Source of the DNA: Dyadobacter bucti
Lineage (GTDB): Bacteria > Bacteroidota > Bacteroidia > Cytophagales > Spirosomataceae
Reading direction: 5' to 3'
NCBI RefSeq assembly: GCF_005869225.1
Contig: NZ_SWFP01000005.1
Span: 186,001-250,000 of the forward strand
DNA: 64,000 nt
The notes beneath the pieces are model-generated. The model was not told the DNA's origin, did not search any database, and saw only the letters and a program-made list of their open reading frames with translations. This document shows, piece after piece, positions 1-8,233 of the stretch. Both the position numbers and the translations under genes were made by a program. The first letter of the stretch is position 1, and the number at the start of each line of letters is the position of its first letter.

Positions 1-104
1 AGCTTTCAGAACTTTTTATGTTAAATCCGGATAGATATACGTTACTATTTCTTTTTAGGTAGAGCGTCGGCAGCAAACGGAAAACTGCCAGAATCCATTT
101 AAAA

Positions 105-980
105 ATGAAACCGCATTTTCATAAAGTTCCTATACCGTCCCAGACGTCGTTCAGTATCCGGCACGATAAGGATTCGGGTTTTGGGACCGTTTGGCATTAT
201 CATCCTGAGCTTGAACTACATTATCTTATCAAAGGTAAGGGAGTCCGTTTCATAGGAGACAACATCAGTAACTTTTCCGACGGCGAACTGATCCTTCTGG
301 GAGAAAACCTGCCGCATACCTGGCGGGTAGAAGCAGGGGCAAGCAATACTGCTGCCGAGGTGATCATTATCCATTTCTTGCCAAATTGCCTGGGTGGCGA
401 CCTGCTGCTGTTACCGGAAGCATATCAGATCCCTAAACTATACGACCGGGCAAAACGAGGGCTTTTGATCAGCGGCGAAGCGAAAGAGAAGATCATACCG
501 TTAATGCACGCAGCCGTAAATGCGGAGAACCTGGAACGGTTAATCGCATTGTTATCGATTTTGAAAATACTTGCTGAAACTTCTGATATCGAAACGATCG
601 CTTCGGCTTATGCTTTTTATAAATCCAATGATACTGAAACGTTGCGGTTGAACAAGGTATATTCCTATACTCTTGCCAATTACAGAAATGCGATAACACT
701 GCAGGACGTCGCCTCCATCGCCCATCTGGGCATTACCTCATTTTGCAGGTATTTCAAATTAATGACAAAAAAAACTTACAACGATTTTCTGATCGAAATC
801 CGCATTAGCCAGGCATGCCGCTTGCTGATCGAGGACAGAATTGCGACAGAAGTGATTTGTTTTGAGTGCGGTTTTAACAATGTATCTAACTTTTACCGTC
901 ATTTTAAAAAAGTGACTGGCATGACCCCTTTGGAGTACAAAAGAAAATACCTGTATAAAACCGCCCCAGAGTTGATTTAA
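105..980 (+). CDS. AraC family transcriptional regulator
   Basis: A 291-residue DNA-binding regulator. The N-terminal part (about residues 20-100) has the cupin-like sensor pattern, with a histidine-rich stretch WHYHPELELHYLIKGKG near residue 30. The last 100 residues hold two helix-turn-helix units of the AraC/XylS type; the second contains ICFECGFNNVSNFYRHFKK and ends in TGMTPLEYK. The architecture fits a small-molecule-responsive activator of sugar or carboxylate genes. The ligand cannot be read from the sequence. The converging DoxX gene ends 3 bases after its stop. The ATG at 105 is the natural start because the cupin begins just after it. Confidence 0.9.
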   Translation: MKPHFHKVPIPSQTSFSIRHDKDSGFGTVWHYHPELELHYLIKGKGVRFIGDNISNFSDGELILLGENLPHTWRVEAGASNTAAEVIIIHFLPNCLGGDLLLLPEAYQIPKLYDRAKRGLLISGEAKEKIIPLMHAAVNAENLERLIALLSILKILAETSDIETIASAYAFYKSNDTETLRLNKVYSYTLANYRNAITLQDVASIAHLGITSFCRYFKLMTKKTYNDFLIEIRISQACRLLIEDRIATEVICFECGFNNVSNFYRHFKKVTGMTPLEYKRKYLYKTAPELI

Positions 981-983
981 GGC

Positions 984-1418
984 TTACTTGTCGTGGGTTC
1001 TCATCCACTCGTCCATCGAAAACCTGCCTGAGCCGATTATACTGAAAGTAACCACGAGGAAGAGAGTGATGACGGAAAGCCAGAGCTCCGAATTAAGATA
1101 TGAGAATCCGAGACGGATATTGACAAAAAATACGGCAATCAGCAGGATTGGGATCTGAAGCACCGATGCTACCCTGGTAAGGCAACCCAGCGCGATCAGA
1201 AAGCCTCCGAATATATGCGCAAACGCCACATAATGTACTGCGGTTACCGTCCAGAGATGAATATCCAAACCCGTAATAAGATGTGACAACCGAGTCGTGT
1301 CACTGATGAAGCTGATACCTTTTATAAAAAGAAATACCCCTAATCCGATACGAACTGTGTCCATCCAGGCAGGATGATGTGTATCGCCCCAATGCTCTAT
1401 TCGATCCATTATGTTCAT
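984..1418 (-). CDS. DoxX family membrane protein
   Basis: A 144-residue inner-membrane protein with four hydrophobic segments, typical of the DoxX/YphA group. The motif RIGLGVFLFIKGISF lies at the start of TM1, and the segment VHYVAFAHIFGGFLIALGCLTR follows the usual DoxX TM2-TM3 pattern. DoxX relatives are linked to quinone redox chemistry or terminal oxidases, but most have no known function. I chose the ATG at 1418 (MNIMDRIEHW); an in-frame ATG at 1454 would add 12 residues that do not look conserved. The gene converges on the AraC gene and does not share an operon with it. Confidence 0.8.
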   Translation of the reverse strand: MNIMDRIEHWGDTHHPAWMDTVRIGLGVFLFIKGISFISDTTRLSHLITGLDIHLWTVTAVHYVAFAHIFGGFLIALGCLTRVASVLQIPILLIAVFFVNIRLGFSYLNSELWLSVITLFLVVTFSIIGSGRFSMDEWMRTHDK

Positions 1419-1521
1419 AACTTCTGAATGTTTTGGTTTCCAGAAAGTTATCAATTTTACAGGATTATGTCAAGAGATAATTTATCTTTTCTAATATACA
1501 ACTGATGTTATTTCAGGCGGG

Positions 1522-2814
1522 TTACTGGTCGATCAGAGATGTGTGTTTGGTATCCTTCATCCTGATGTAAATCACCAGAGATATAAAGATGCAGAACGTC
1601 ACATACCAGTAATAATAGCTTTCATGACCAAGGTTTTTAGCCCATAAAGCAAAGTATTCGGCTGTGCCGCCAAAGATGGCAACAGTTAGGGAATACGGAA
1701 GACCAACCCCAAGCGCACGAACCTCCACGGGGAAAAGTTCTGCTTTTACCACTGCATTGATAGAAGTGTAGCCGCTCACGATGATCAGTGCTGCCATCAG
1801 CAAACCAAAGGCCTGCCACATGCCGGTAGTATGGCTGAGCGTGGTCAGCAAAGGGAATGTGAAGAGCGTTCCCAGCACACCGAAGCCGATCAGCAACGGC
1901 CTGCGGCCTACTTTGTCACTAATCGCGCCGAAGACGGGCTGTAGCAAAGCAAAAATAAGAAGAGAACAGAATGTCAGGATGGTCGATTGGTACTTGCTTA
2001 GCCCCACTGTGTTGACGAGGAATTTCTGCATGTAAGTGGTGTAGGTGTAAAAGGCCAACGTCCCGCCCAGCGTCAGGCCTACAACAGTCATGATGGCTTT
2101 GGGGTGCTTCATCAGCTCCTTTAACGAACCTTCTTTTTTTATTGCTTTATCCTTGCCCTTGAAAGCGTCCGTTTCGTTGAGGTGGGTCCGCAGATACAGG
2201 GCAACGAGCGATAAAATTGCACCCAAAACGAAAGGTATACGCCAGCCCCAGTCATGCATTTGCTGGTCGGTGAGAAATATATTCTGAAGGATCAGTTGCA
2301 ATCCCAGCGCGATGAGCTGGCCGCCAATGAGTGTAACGTACTGAAAGCTCGAAAAAAAGCCACGTCTTTCCTTAATCGCGACTTCGCTCAGATAGGTTGC
2401 GGAGGTTCCGTATTCGCCTCCTACACTCAATCCCTGTAACAGCCGTGCAATCAAAAGTAAAATGGGAGCAGCAATTCCGATGCTCTTGTAGCCAGGCAGG
2501 CAAGCGATCAGCAATGATCCGAATGACATAAGCAGTACGGATAATGTCATAGCTTCTTTCCTGCCTTTTGTATCTGCCAGTTTTCCGAAAATATATCCGC
2601 CAATCGGCCGCATCAGAAATCCTACCGCAAATATCCCGGCCGTATTGATGAGCTGTACGGTAGGATTGGAGTCGGGGAAAAAGCTGTTGGCAAAATAGAG
2701 TGAAAATGCGGAATAGGCATACCAGTCATACCATTCGACCAAATTTCCGGCTGATCCGCCTATGATGGCTTTGAGTCGCCAGCTAATGTCATTTTCCGGT
2801 AAATTTTTTTGCAT
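1522..2814 (-). CDS. MFS transporter, metabolite:H+ symporter (KgtP/ProP-like)
   Basis: A 12-TM major facilitator of about 430 residues in the inner membrane. Family marks are the N-terminal SAGNLVEWYDWYAYSAFS, the loop 2-3 motif GKLADTKGRKEAM, RLLQGLSVGGEYG in TM4, and the second-half copy GAISDKVGRRPLL. These are typical of the metabolite:H+ symporter subfamily that carries alpha-ketoglutarate, citrate, proline/betaine or similar solutes. The exact substrate is not visible. I start at the ATG at 2814 (MQKNLPENDIS), which leaves 28 bases after the hydrolase stop. The upstream ATG at 2859 would overlap that gene and add 15 unconserved residues. Confidence 0.88.
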   Translation of the reverse strand: MQKNLPENDISWRLKAIIGGSAGNLVEWYDWYAYSAFSLYFANSFFPDSNPTVQLINTAGIFAVGFLMRPIGGYIFGKLADTKGRKEAMTLSVLLMSFGSLLIACLPGYKSIGIAAPILLLIARLLQGLSVGGEYGTSATYLSEVAIKERRGFFSSFQYVTLIGGQLIALGLQLILQNIFLTDQQMHDWGWRIPFVLGAILSLVALYLRTHLNETDAFKGKDKAIKKEGSLKELMKHPKAIMTVVGLTLGGTLAFYTYTTYMQKFLVNTVGLSKYQSTILTFCSLLIFALLQPVFGAISDKVGRRPLLIGFGVLGTLFTFPLLTTLSHTTGMWQAFGLLMAALIIVSGYTSINAVVKAELFPVEVRALGVGLPYSLTVAIFGGTAEYFALWAKNLGHESYYYWYVTFCIFISLVIYIRMKDTKHTSLIDQ

Positions 2815-2842
2815 GGAGGATCGGGAGACTGGAGTAAATGAA

Positions 2843-3631
2843 TTAAAAATGGTTGGCAATATATGCTCCGGTTTGTGCTACCAGTTTGGTATGACCACTT
2901 TTGAGTTCGTGGTATTGATGTTCAGGTAGTAACTGCGCCAATTTCCGGACATGTTTTGGTTTCAACAATTTATCAAATTTTCCGACAAACAGGTGTATCG
3001 TCACCTTATTTTGCTTAGTTAACCTGAAAATGCGGTGGATATCGAAACGTAATTTCCGGAATGAGACCCAGGAGTGGTACACCGAATGTCTTTTTTCAGG
3101 GGAATCAAGGACCTTTTGGGTGAAGATATTCAAGCTGCTGCTGATGAAACCCACTTTTTGAAGAAGGTTCGACGTTTTGAAAAGGACTTCCGGATATTGT
3201 AACAGCTTTTTGAAAATCATCCGCGTAGGCCAGAATCTCGAAGCCAGCGTATAAAGCGGATGCTCGGAAACACCATCAGGCGCGATCAGAAAAACTTGAT
3301 CAACCTGTCCCGAAAACGCTTCCAGCGTCGCCAGCGCAAACCTGCCGCCTATGCTGAAACCAGCAATATCGAAACGGATAATTTGATGTCGATGGAGAAA
3401 ATCGTGAATCGTTGCAGTCCAGAATTCTTTTGAAATTACATTTTCAGAAATAGCTCCCGACTGCCCGTGAAAGAAGAGATCAAATGCGTAAATCGTGTAC
3501 TGCGCGCCAAGCAGCTCTTCGAAGCACTGAAAACAGCGAAGTCCATCCTGGCCTATGCCATGAAAAGCAAGGAGTGTTTTGGGGCCGTGGCCGAATTTAG
3601 AAAAATGAAGAAGATTATTAAGATTAGTCAT
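2843..3631 (-). CDS. alpha/beta hydrolase
   Basis: A 262-residue alpha/beta-fold hydrolase without a signal peptide, so probably cytoplasmic. It shows the oxyanion-hole region LLAFHGIGQDG, the nucleophile elbow GFSIGG (serine about residue 99) and a C-terminal histidine context KSGHTKLV. The acid residue is probably the Asp in VGKFDKLLKPKH. The family covers esterases, C-C hydrolases and haloperoxidase-like enzymes; the substrate is unknown. The ATG at 3631 overlaps the toxin gene stop by 8 bases, so the two are likely co-transcribed. Confidence 0.82.
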   Translation of the reverse strand: MTNLNNLLHFSKFGHGPKTLLAFHGIGQDGLRCFQCFEELLGAQYTIYAFDLFFHGQSGAISENVISKEFWTATIHDFLHRHQIIRFDIAGFSIGGRFALATLEAFSGQVDQVFLIAPDGVSEHPLYTLASRFWPTRMIFKKLLQYPEVLFKTSNLLQKVGFISSSLNIFTQKVLDSPEKRHSVYHSWVSFRKLRFDIHRIFRLTKQNKVTIHLFVGKFDKLLKPKHVRKLAQLLPEHQYHELKSGHTKLVAQTGAYIANHF

Positions 3632-3866
3632 AAGCCTCCCGACGATGCCGGACTCCCGAAACTTCCACGATTCTGACTACATCTTCAACAATATAAATAA
3701 CACGGTAATTCTTTATTCCTACTAATTCCTTAAATCCGAGTGGCCTGGGGTTTTGAGCTAGTGACTTGATCGCAAGCAGTATTTTTCCGATTTCGTCCTT
3801 TTGAATTTTCTGAATTTCCCGTTGTGAAGATTTCAGAATGATCAAATCATAGAGTTCCTTCACCAA
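3624..3866 (-). CDS. RelE/ParE-family toxin-like protein
   Basis: About 80 residues with the RelE/ParE toxin pattern: a helical N-terminal half (EIQKIQKDEIGKILLAIKSL), then the GFKELVGIKNYRVIYIVED strand region and a basic C-terminus (EVSGVRHRREAYD). In the family such proteins cleave mRNA on the ribosome or inhibit gyrase, and are neutralised by the partner encoded just upstream. The reading frame has no ATG. It opens with TTG at 3866 followed directly by GTG at 3863, 17-20 bases inside the antitoxin gene, so translation is probably coupled. The conserved basic residues are present, so activity is plausible but unproven. Confidence 0.78.
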   Translation of the reverse strand: MVKELYDLIILKSSQREIQKIQKDEIGKILLAIKSLAQNPRPLGFKELVGIKNYRVIYIVEDVVRIVEVSGVRHRREAYD

Positions 3867-4047
3867 TTATACCTTCTGCTTTTAATTGCTGGACAAATTC
3901 ATCAAAAGGAATTGAGTCTTCTGTTCTTCGTTCTTCAATTAATAAAGCATCAAGCAAATCTTCCACAATTTGGCCATGTTCCTCCAAATTGATTATAAGA
4001 TCTGTTTTTTTACCTTTATCGTCTGTAATGTATCTGATGCCGGTCAT
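3847..4047 (-). CDS. putative antitoxin partner of the RelE-like toxin
   Basis: A small acidic protein of 66 residues starting at the ATG at 4047 (MTGIRYITDDKGKKTD). It has the short beta-strand then amphipathic helix layout of Phd/YefM-like or DUF2683-like antitoxins: a DNA-binding N-terminus and a toxin-embracing tail EFVQQLKAEGII. The open frame extends upstream to 4089, but only with a TTG start inside the preceding gene. The toxin gene overlaps its 3' end by 20 bases, the usual sign of a toxin-antitoxin pair. Family assignment rests on context and size more than on a diagnostic motif. Confidence 0.65.
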   Translation of the reverse strand: MTGIRYITDDKGKKTDLIINLEEHGQIVEDLLDALLIEERRTEDSIPFDEFVQQLKAEGIIGEGTL

Positions 4048-4085
4048 TGCTTTTTTTGTGAAATATAAAAAAACCTCACCGTTAT

Positions 4086-4300
4086 TCAAAGTCTGAAGGA
4101 AGGCCCAGGAGTATCATCAAGGGGCGCATCAAAATCATCGGCCATAACGAAAGTACCCTTCATCATGCCAAATTTTAATGGTTTTTTAGGCGAATATTTT
4201 GCCAGATATTTGCCAGTCAAGAAATCAGCATAATCAGACACTTGTTCTTGAAGGTTTTCCGGAAGCGCTGACACCCTTCTAATAGTTCTATCTTACTCAT
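4086..4300 (-). pseudogene. DUF2281 family protein, N-terminus frameshifted
   Basis: The readable frame (GTG at 4274) gives SALPENLQEQVSDYADFL then LKFGMMKGTFVMADDFDAPL, which is the DUF2281 pattern of small VapB-like antitoxins. The family normally begins with a short helix before that block. An ATG at 4300 encodes MSKIELL, but in another frame. Deleting one base after this seventh codon explains the break, giving an ancestral MSKIELL-(x)-RVSALPENL. The ordinary acidic and aromatic C-terminus is also replaced by DDTPGPSFRL. The gene is either decayed or now starts at GTG 4274. It sits just upstream of the antitoxin/toxin pair on the same strand. Confidence 0.6.
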
Positions 4301-4332
4301 AGTTGTGCTATTTAAAGTAAGTTAACAAGAAA

Positions 4333-4379
4333 CAAAAAAACCTCCAAGTCGATTCAATAAATGTGAATGACTGGGAGGT
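4333..4379 (-). terminator. rho-independent terminator after prfB
   Basis: On the minus strand an 11-bp imperfect stem pairs positions 4369-4379 with 4340-4350. It is followed by a run of seven T (A-run on the plus strand at 4334-4340). It lies 22 bases past the prfB stop and separates prfB from the toxin cassette. Confidence 0.75.
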
Positions 4380-4400
4380 CTTAATTTTAATCAGCTAACC

Positions 4401-5475
4401 TTACGATTCCATTAAATAAGCTTTGATAAAATCATTGATTTCGCCGTTCAGTACTGCATCAGTGTTTGATGTCTGGTGATCCGTGCGATGGTCTTTTACG
4501 CGGCGGTCGTCGAGCACGTAGCTGCGGATCTGAGAACCCCATTCGATCTTACGTTTAGATGCTTCCACTTCGGCGCGTGCGGAATTCCTTTTTTCCAGTT
4601 CTATCTGGTACAAGCGGGATTTCAGCAACCGGATGGCAACTTCTTTGTTCATCAGCTGGGAACGCTCTTGTTGACAAGCAATAATGATCCCCGAAGGTTT
4701 GTGGTGCAAACGAACTGCGGTTTCCACTTTGTTAACGTTCTGTCCACCGGCGCCGCCTGAACGGTACGTATCCCAGGTAATGTCAGCCAGGTTTACGTCG
4801 ATCTCAATATTATCGTCGGCCAGTGGATACACGTATACCGAGGTAAAGGAAGTATGCCGACGGGCATTGGAATCAAAGGGCGAGATCCTGACGAGCCGGT
4901 GTACACCGTTTTCGGATTTGAGGTTACCGTAGGCATATTCGCCATCGATTTCGAGTGTAACGGATTTGACGCCCGCAACATCGCCGTCCTGCAAATCCAC
5001 TTCACGTACTTTGTAACCGTTTTTCTCGGCCCACATGATATACATCCGCATGAGCATCGAAGCCCAGTCCTGGGATTCGGTCCCACCTGCACCGGCGTTG
5101 ATCTCGATCACTGCCGGGAGTTCGTCCCCTTCTTCTCCCATCATTTTCCGGAACTCTACCTCATCCAGTTTATCGGAAAGCTTTTTGCCTTCTTCATCCA
5201 CTTCTTCCTCGGTAGCTTCATCGGCATCGTAAAACTCCCAGATCGTGTCCAGGTCGTCGCGGAGCCTTGCGAGTTCTTCATATCCGTTGGTCCAGAATTT
5301 CAGGCCACGGATTTCTCGCATTGTTTTTTCTGCCCTTGCTGAGTCGCCCCAGAACTCGGGCTGAACAGTCTGCTGTTCAAGGTCTTCTAGCTGTTTTTTT
5401 CGGTTATCGTAGTCAAAGATACCTCCCCAAAGCCTCTACACGGGCTTTCAAGTCTTTCAATTGCTCTGCAGTCAT
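4401..5475 (-). CDS. prfB: peptide chain release factor 2, with programmed +1 frameshift
   Basis: RF2 recognises UGA and UAA stops and releases the finished peptide. The body carries the catalytic GGQ in SGGAGGQNVNKVETAVRL and ends with the usual NGEINDFIKAYL. The true start is the ATG at 5475. The first 20 codons end at an in-frame TGA (5413-5415) set in the classic slip site GGGGAGG-TAT-CTT-TGA-C. Reading +1 from CTT continues DYDNRKKQLEDLEQQTVQPEFW into the long frame whose first ATG is at 5321. The full product is about 357 residues, normal for RF2. As in other bacteria, low RF2 should increase slippage, giving autoregulation. The Shine-Dalgarno-like GGGGAGG stimulator is retained. Confidence 0.95.
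5413..5435 (-). promoter_or_regulatory. prfB recoding site (+1 frameshift signal)
   Basis: On the minus strand, GGGGAGG is followed by TAT CTT TGA C. The internal Shine-Dalgarno-like purine block, the slippery CTT and the poor-context TGAC stop match the well-known RF2 autoregulatory site. Both flanking frames are otherwise open and match RF2. Confidence 0.93.
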
Positions 5476-5509
5476 AGCGATTTGAATGAAAAATTGTGAA
5501 TAGTTGATT

Positions 5510-5540
5510 AATTGTCATTGATAGTCATTAATCGTCATTT
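5510..5540. repeat. inverted iteron block, left (GTCATT x3, 10-bp period)
   Basis: GTCATT occurs at 5514, 5524 and 5534, exactly 10 bp apart. It is the reverse complement of the AATGAC series on the other side of the four-helix-bundle gene (6006-6041). Confidence 0.8.
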
Positions 5541-5921
5541 GTTGATTTGTTGACTGCCCGATGACGTGTTTGTTTTGCCTATCGTTTTGATGTAATTGTT
5601 CAATTTTAAGGCTAGCGTGTCGCAAAGATTGATTAAATACTTGAATATTTCTGGATTTAAAAGGTTTCGGCTCTGCGCTTTTGTTAACCAGGTTTTGGTT
5701 TCATATAGCGAACCTCTCGAATAGAAACAAAAGTTCTGGTTTTCTTTAAAGTGATATCTGCCAAAACCTTCTGCGATGTTAGCGCCTATGGAATCCGCCG
5801 CACGGACTAGCTGTTTTCCGACAGTGTCCTTACTAAATACGCCCCATTTTTGCACGACATTCCAAATCCCGTCCGACAGCTCCATGCTTAGCTGATAAAT
5901 TTGTAGGTCTTCCAATTTCAT
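5535..5921 (-). CDS. four-helix-bundle protein, S23/IVS family
   Basis: A 128-residue all-helical protein of the S23 ribosomal/23S intervening-sequence family (TIGR02436 type). Signature parts are MKLEDLQIYQLSMELSDGIW at the start, KQLVRAADSIGANIAEGFGR in the middle and RGSLYETKTWLTKAQSRNLL. Relatives are encoded inside intervening sequences of 23S rRNA in Leptospira and as free-standing genes in many Bacteroidota. Their molecular job is unknown, though nucleic acid binding is often suggested. The gene stands alone between prfB and the divergent lpdA, and is framed by inverted 10-bp-period iterons, which suggests that gene plus repeats form one unit. Confidence 0.85.
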   Translation of the reverse strand: MKLEDLQIYQLSMELSDGIWNVVQKWGVFSKDTVGKQLVRAADSIGANIAEGFGRYHFKENQNFCFYSRGSLYETKTWLTKAQSRNLLNPEIFKYLINLCDTLALKLNNYIKTIGKTNTSSGSQQINK

Positions 5922-6005
5922 AGATTGTAGATTTTTCTATATTAGACGTCGAAACTTTCAGAAGTAACAGGCAGACATAAGGTCTTTTCAAGTATAAAAA
6001 CGATA

Positions 6006-6041
6006 AATGACCACAAATGACAATGAATGACAACAAATGAC
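6006..6041. repeat. inverted iteron block, right (AATGAC x4, 10-bp period)
   Basis: AATGAC occurs at 6006, 6016, 6026 and 6036, exactly one helical turn apart. It lies upstream of the four-helix-bundle gene and in inverted orientation to the GTCATT block at 5514-5539. Confidence 0.85.
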
Positions 6042-6077
6042 TCACCCCCAAAATGCCCATTCACAATCATAATTTAT

Positions 6078-6085
6078 TACCTTTG
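6078..6085 (+). promoter_or_regulatory. probable -7 box of the lpdA promoter
   Basis: TACCTTTG matches the Bacteroidota sigma-A -7 consensus TAnnTTTG and lies 46 bases before the lpdA ATG. No clear TTTG is seen at the -33 distance. Confidence 0.5.
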
Positions 6086-6131
6086 CAGGAAATTTTTGTC
6101 AACCCATTTCGTACAATAAAAATACCAGAAA

Positions 6132-7529
6132 ATGGCTCAAACATATGATGTGATCGTAATTGGTAGCGGTCCCGGCGGTTATCCCGCAGCTATCCGTGCT
6201 TCCCAATTAGGACTTAAAGTAGCAATCGTTGAAAAAGAAAGTTTAGGTGGAATCTGTCTTAACTGGGGCTGTATTCCGACCAAAGCATTACTTAAAAGTG
6301 CCCAGGTTTTTGAATACATTAAACATGCAAAAGACTATGGTATCAATGTAGGAGAATCGTCTGCTGACTTTGGCGCTGTGATCAAACGCAGCCGCGGTGT
6401 AGCCGACACCATGAGCAAAGGGGTGTCTTTTCTGATGAAGAAAAACAAGATCGATGTGATCATGGGCACCGGTAAAGTGAAAGGACAAAAAACAGTTGAA
6501 GTCACTGACAACGACGGTAAAAAAGCAGATTATACAGCCAGTAAAGGTGTAATTATCGCTACCGGCGCACGTGCACGCGAGTTGCCGAACATCAAAATCG
6601 ACGGTCAGAAAGTGATCGAATACCGTAAGGCCATGAGCCTTGAGACCCAGCCAAAAAGTTTATTGGTGATCGGTTCAGGTGCTATCGGGATGGAATTTGC
6701 CTACGTATATGCATCTATGGGTACCAAGGTAACCGTAGTGGAATTCCTTCCAAACCTGGTGCCAGTTGAAGATGAAGATATTTCCAAAGAAATAGCTAAA
6801 CAATACAAGAAACTGGGTGTGGATACCTACGTTAATTCCACTGTTGAAAAAGTAGATACCAGCGGAAAAGGCTGCGTTGTTTCTGTAAAAACACCGGACG
6901 GACAAAAGTCATTTGAAGTGGATGTCGTTCTTTCAGCGGCAGGTATTATTTCCAACATCGAAAACATCGGTCTGGAAGAAACAGGTATCAAAACTGATAA
7001 AGGCAAAATCACTGTAAATGAGTGGTATGAAACCAGCGTACCAGGTTTCTACGCGATCGGCGACTGTACGCCTGGCCCTGCTTTGGCACACGTTGCGACT
7101 GCGGAGGCAATCATCTGCGTTGAGAAAATCGCAGGCCACAAAACTGAAGCTTTGGATTACAATAACATTCCCGGATGTACTTTCTGCCAGCCGGAAATCG
7201 CTTCGGTAGGATATACCGAGAAGAAAGCCAAAGAAGCCGGTTATGATATCAAAGTGGGCAAGTTCCCATTCAAGGCTTCCGGTAAAGCAGTGGGTGCCGG
7301 TGTTACCGACGGCTTTGTAAAAGTGATTTTCGACGCCAAATATGGCGAATTCCTGGGCGCGCACATGATCGGTGCCAACGTCACGGAAATGATCGCTGAG
7401 GTAGTTGTGGCGCGCAAACTGGAAACAACTTCTCACGAAATCCTACGTTCGATCCACCCTCACCCAACCATGTCGGAAGCATTGAAAGGTGCTACCGAGG
7501 CAGCTTACGGTGAAGCGATAGATTTGTAG
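6132..7529 (+). CDS. lpdA: dihydrolipoyl dehydrogenase (E3)
   Basis: The 465-residue flavoprotein re-oxidises dihydrolipoamide in pyruvate and 2-oxoglutarate dehydrogenase complexes and the glycine cleavage system, passing electrons to NAD+. Visible motifs are the FAD-binding GSGPGGYPAAI at residue 11, the redox disulfide GGICLNWGCIPTKALLKSA (two Cys four residues apart), the NAD-binding GSGAIGMEFAYVYASMG, the second FAD contact GFYAIGDCTPGPALAH, and the C-terminal active-site His-Glu region HPHPTMSEAL. The length is normal. It stands alone between its own promoter and terminator, apart from other complex subunits. Confidence 0.95.
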   Translation: MAQTYDVIVIGSGPGGYPAAIRASQLGLKVAIVEKESLGGICLNWGCIPTKALLKSAQVFEYIKHAKDYGINVGESSADFGAVIKRSRGVADTMSKGVSFLMKKNKIDVIMGTGKVKGQKTVEVTDNDGKKADYTASKGVIIATGARARELPNIKIDGQKVIEYRKAMSLETQPKSLLVIGSGAIGMEFAYVYASMGTKVTVVEFLPNLVPVEDEDISKEIAKQYKKLGVDTYVNSTVEKVDTSGKGCVVSVKTPDGQKSFEVDVVLSAAGIISNIENIGLEETGIKTDKGKITVNEWYETSVPGFYAIGDCTPGPALAHVATAEAIICVEKIAGHKTEALDYNNIPGCTFCQPEIASVGYTEKKAKEAGYDIKVGKFPFKASGKAVGAGVTDGFVKVIFDAKYGEFLGAHMIGANVTEMIAEVVVARKLETTSHEILRSIHPHPTMSEALKGATEAAYGEAIDL

Positions 7530-7535
7530 TAATTT

Positions 7536-7558
7536 GCTGTCAGCCGTAAGCTGACAGC
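7536..7558. repeat. perfect 9-bp palindrome (REP-like)
   Basis: GCTGTCAGC, a CGTAA loop, then GCTGACAGC form a perfect hairpin 7 bases after the lpdA stop. There is no T-run directly behind it and a conventional terminator follows separately, so it may be a REP-like element or an extra stabilising hairpin. Confidence 0.5.
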
Positions 7559-7569
7559 CTCGAAATAAA

Positions 7570-7602
7570 AACGCCCCAGGAACTTCGGTTTTCTGGGGCG
7601 TT
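7570..7602 (+). terminator. rho-independent terminator after lpdA
   Basis: A GC-rich stem, AACGCCCCA with a single bulge paired to TGGGGCGTT, surrounds a short CTTCGG-type loop. It is followed by a T-rich tract (TTGTGTTTTT). It ends the lpdA transcript. Confidence 0.85.
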
Positions 7603-7809
7603 GTGTTTTTGAGCCTTTTATGCGAATAACAAACGATGCTCTTTTGATTTAATCATTTAACTTTATGTATATAAATTTGAAGCAGCATGTCGGTTCCTGA
7701 TTTACAGACAAAATCTCAACACTATAAAAATTTTGCGTCCCTTGGCCGGCTCAACCGGCTTGCGGGGAAATTGTATCGTTCAAATCCGGTTAACAAAAAG
7801 ACTCTGGTT

Positions 7810-8218
7810 ATGGATATTAGTAGCGATGATGTGCATCAGCTTTTGCGAAATCTGAACCGGTACAACGTCAAGTATCTTTTGGTGGGAGGTATGGCAGGTG
7901 TTGTTTATGGGCACATTCGTACTACACAGGATATGGATCTCTGGATTAAAAATGCACCGGACAACACCAAAGCACTTGTCGAGCAATATCGCAGAGTGAA
8001 GTTCCGGGCGCTGCCCTGCTCGAAGGAATGCCATTAATTTTCGGGTGGACTTCCGTTCGCTTTGGCTTATCCGGCTTCGAACTCGACTTAGGGCATTCGT
8101 TAAAACGCCCTTTCAGGTTATTAATCTTTCTGATTTGATTTTAGAAAAAAAGGCCACTGCCCGCATAAAAGATCTGGCTGACGTTGAGGAATTGCAGCGG
8201 ATCTGGGAAAGTCAGTGA
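7810..8218 (+). pseudogene. nucleotidyltransferase-fold gene, broken
   Basis: From the ATG at 7810 the frame encodes DVHQLLRNLNRYNVKYLLVGGMAGVVYGHIRTTQDMDLWI, the nucleotidyltransferase core with GG and a DxD-like pair (here D-M-D). It then shifts frame near 7990. The next piece, EVPGAALLEGMPLIFGWTSV and FGLSGFELDLGHSL, is in a second frame. The tail FQVINLSDLILEKKATARIK then DLADVEELQRIWESQ follows in a third frame, ending with TGA at 8218. At least two frameshifts and an internal loss between the last two parts make it non-functional. Intact relatives resemble AbiEii-like or MNT-type transferases and are often accessory genes. An upstream in-frame ATG at 7687 adds residues that look unrelated. 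Confidence 0.75.
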
Positions 8219-8233
8219 CCTTTGATTCAATGT

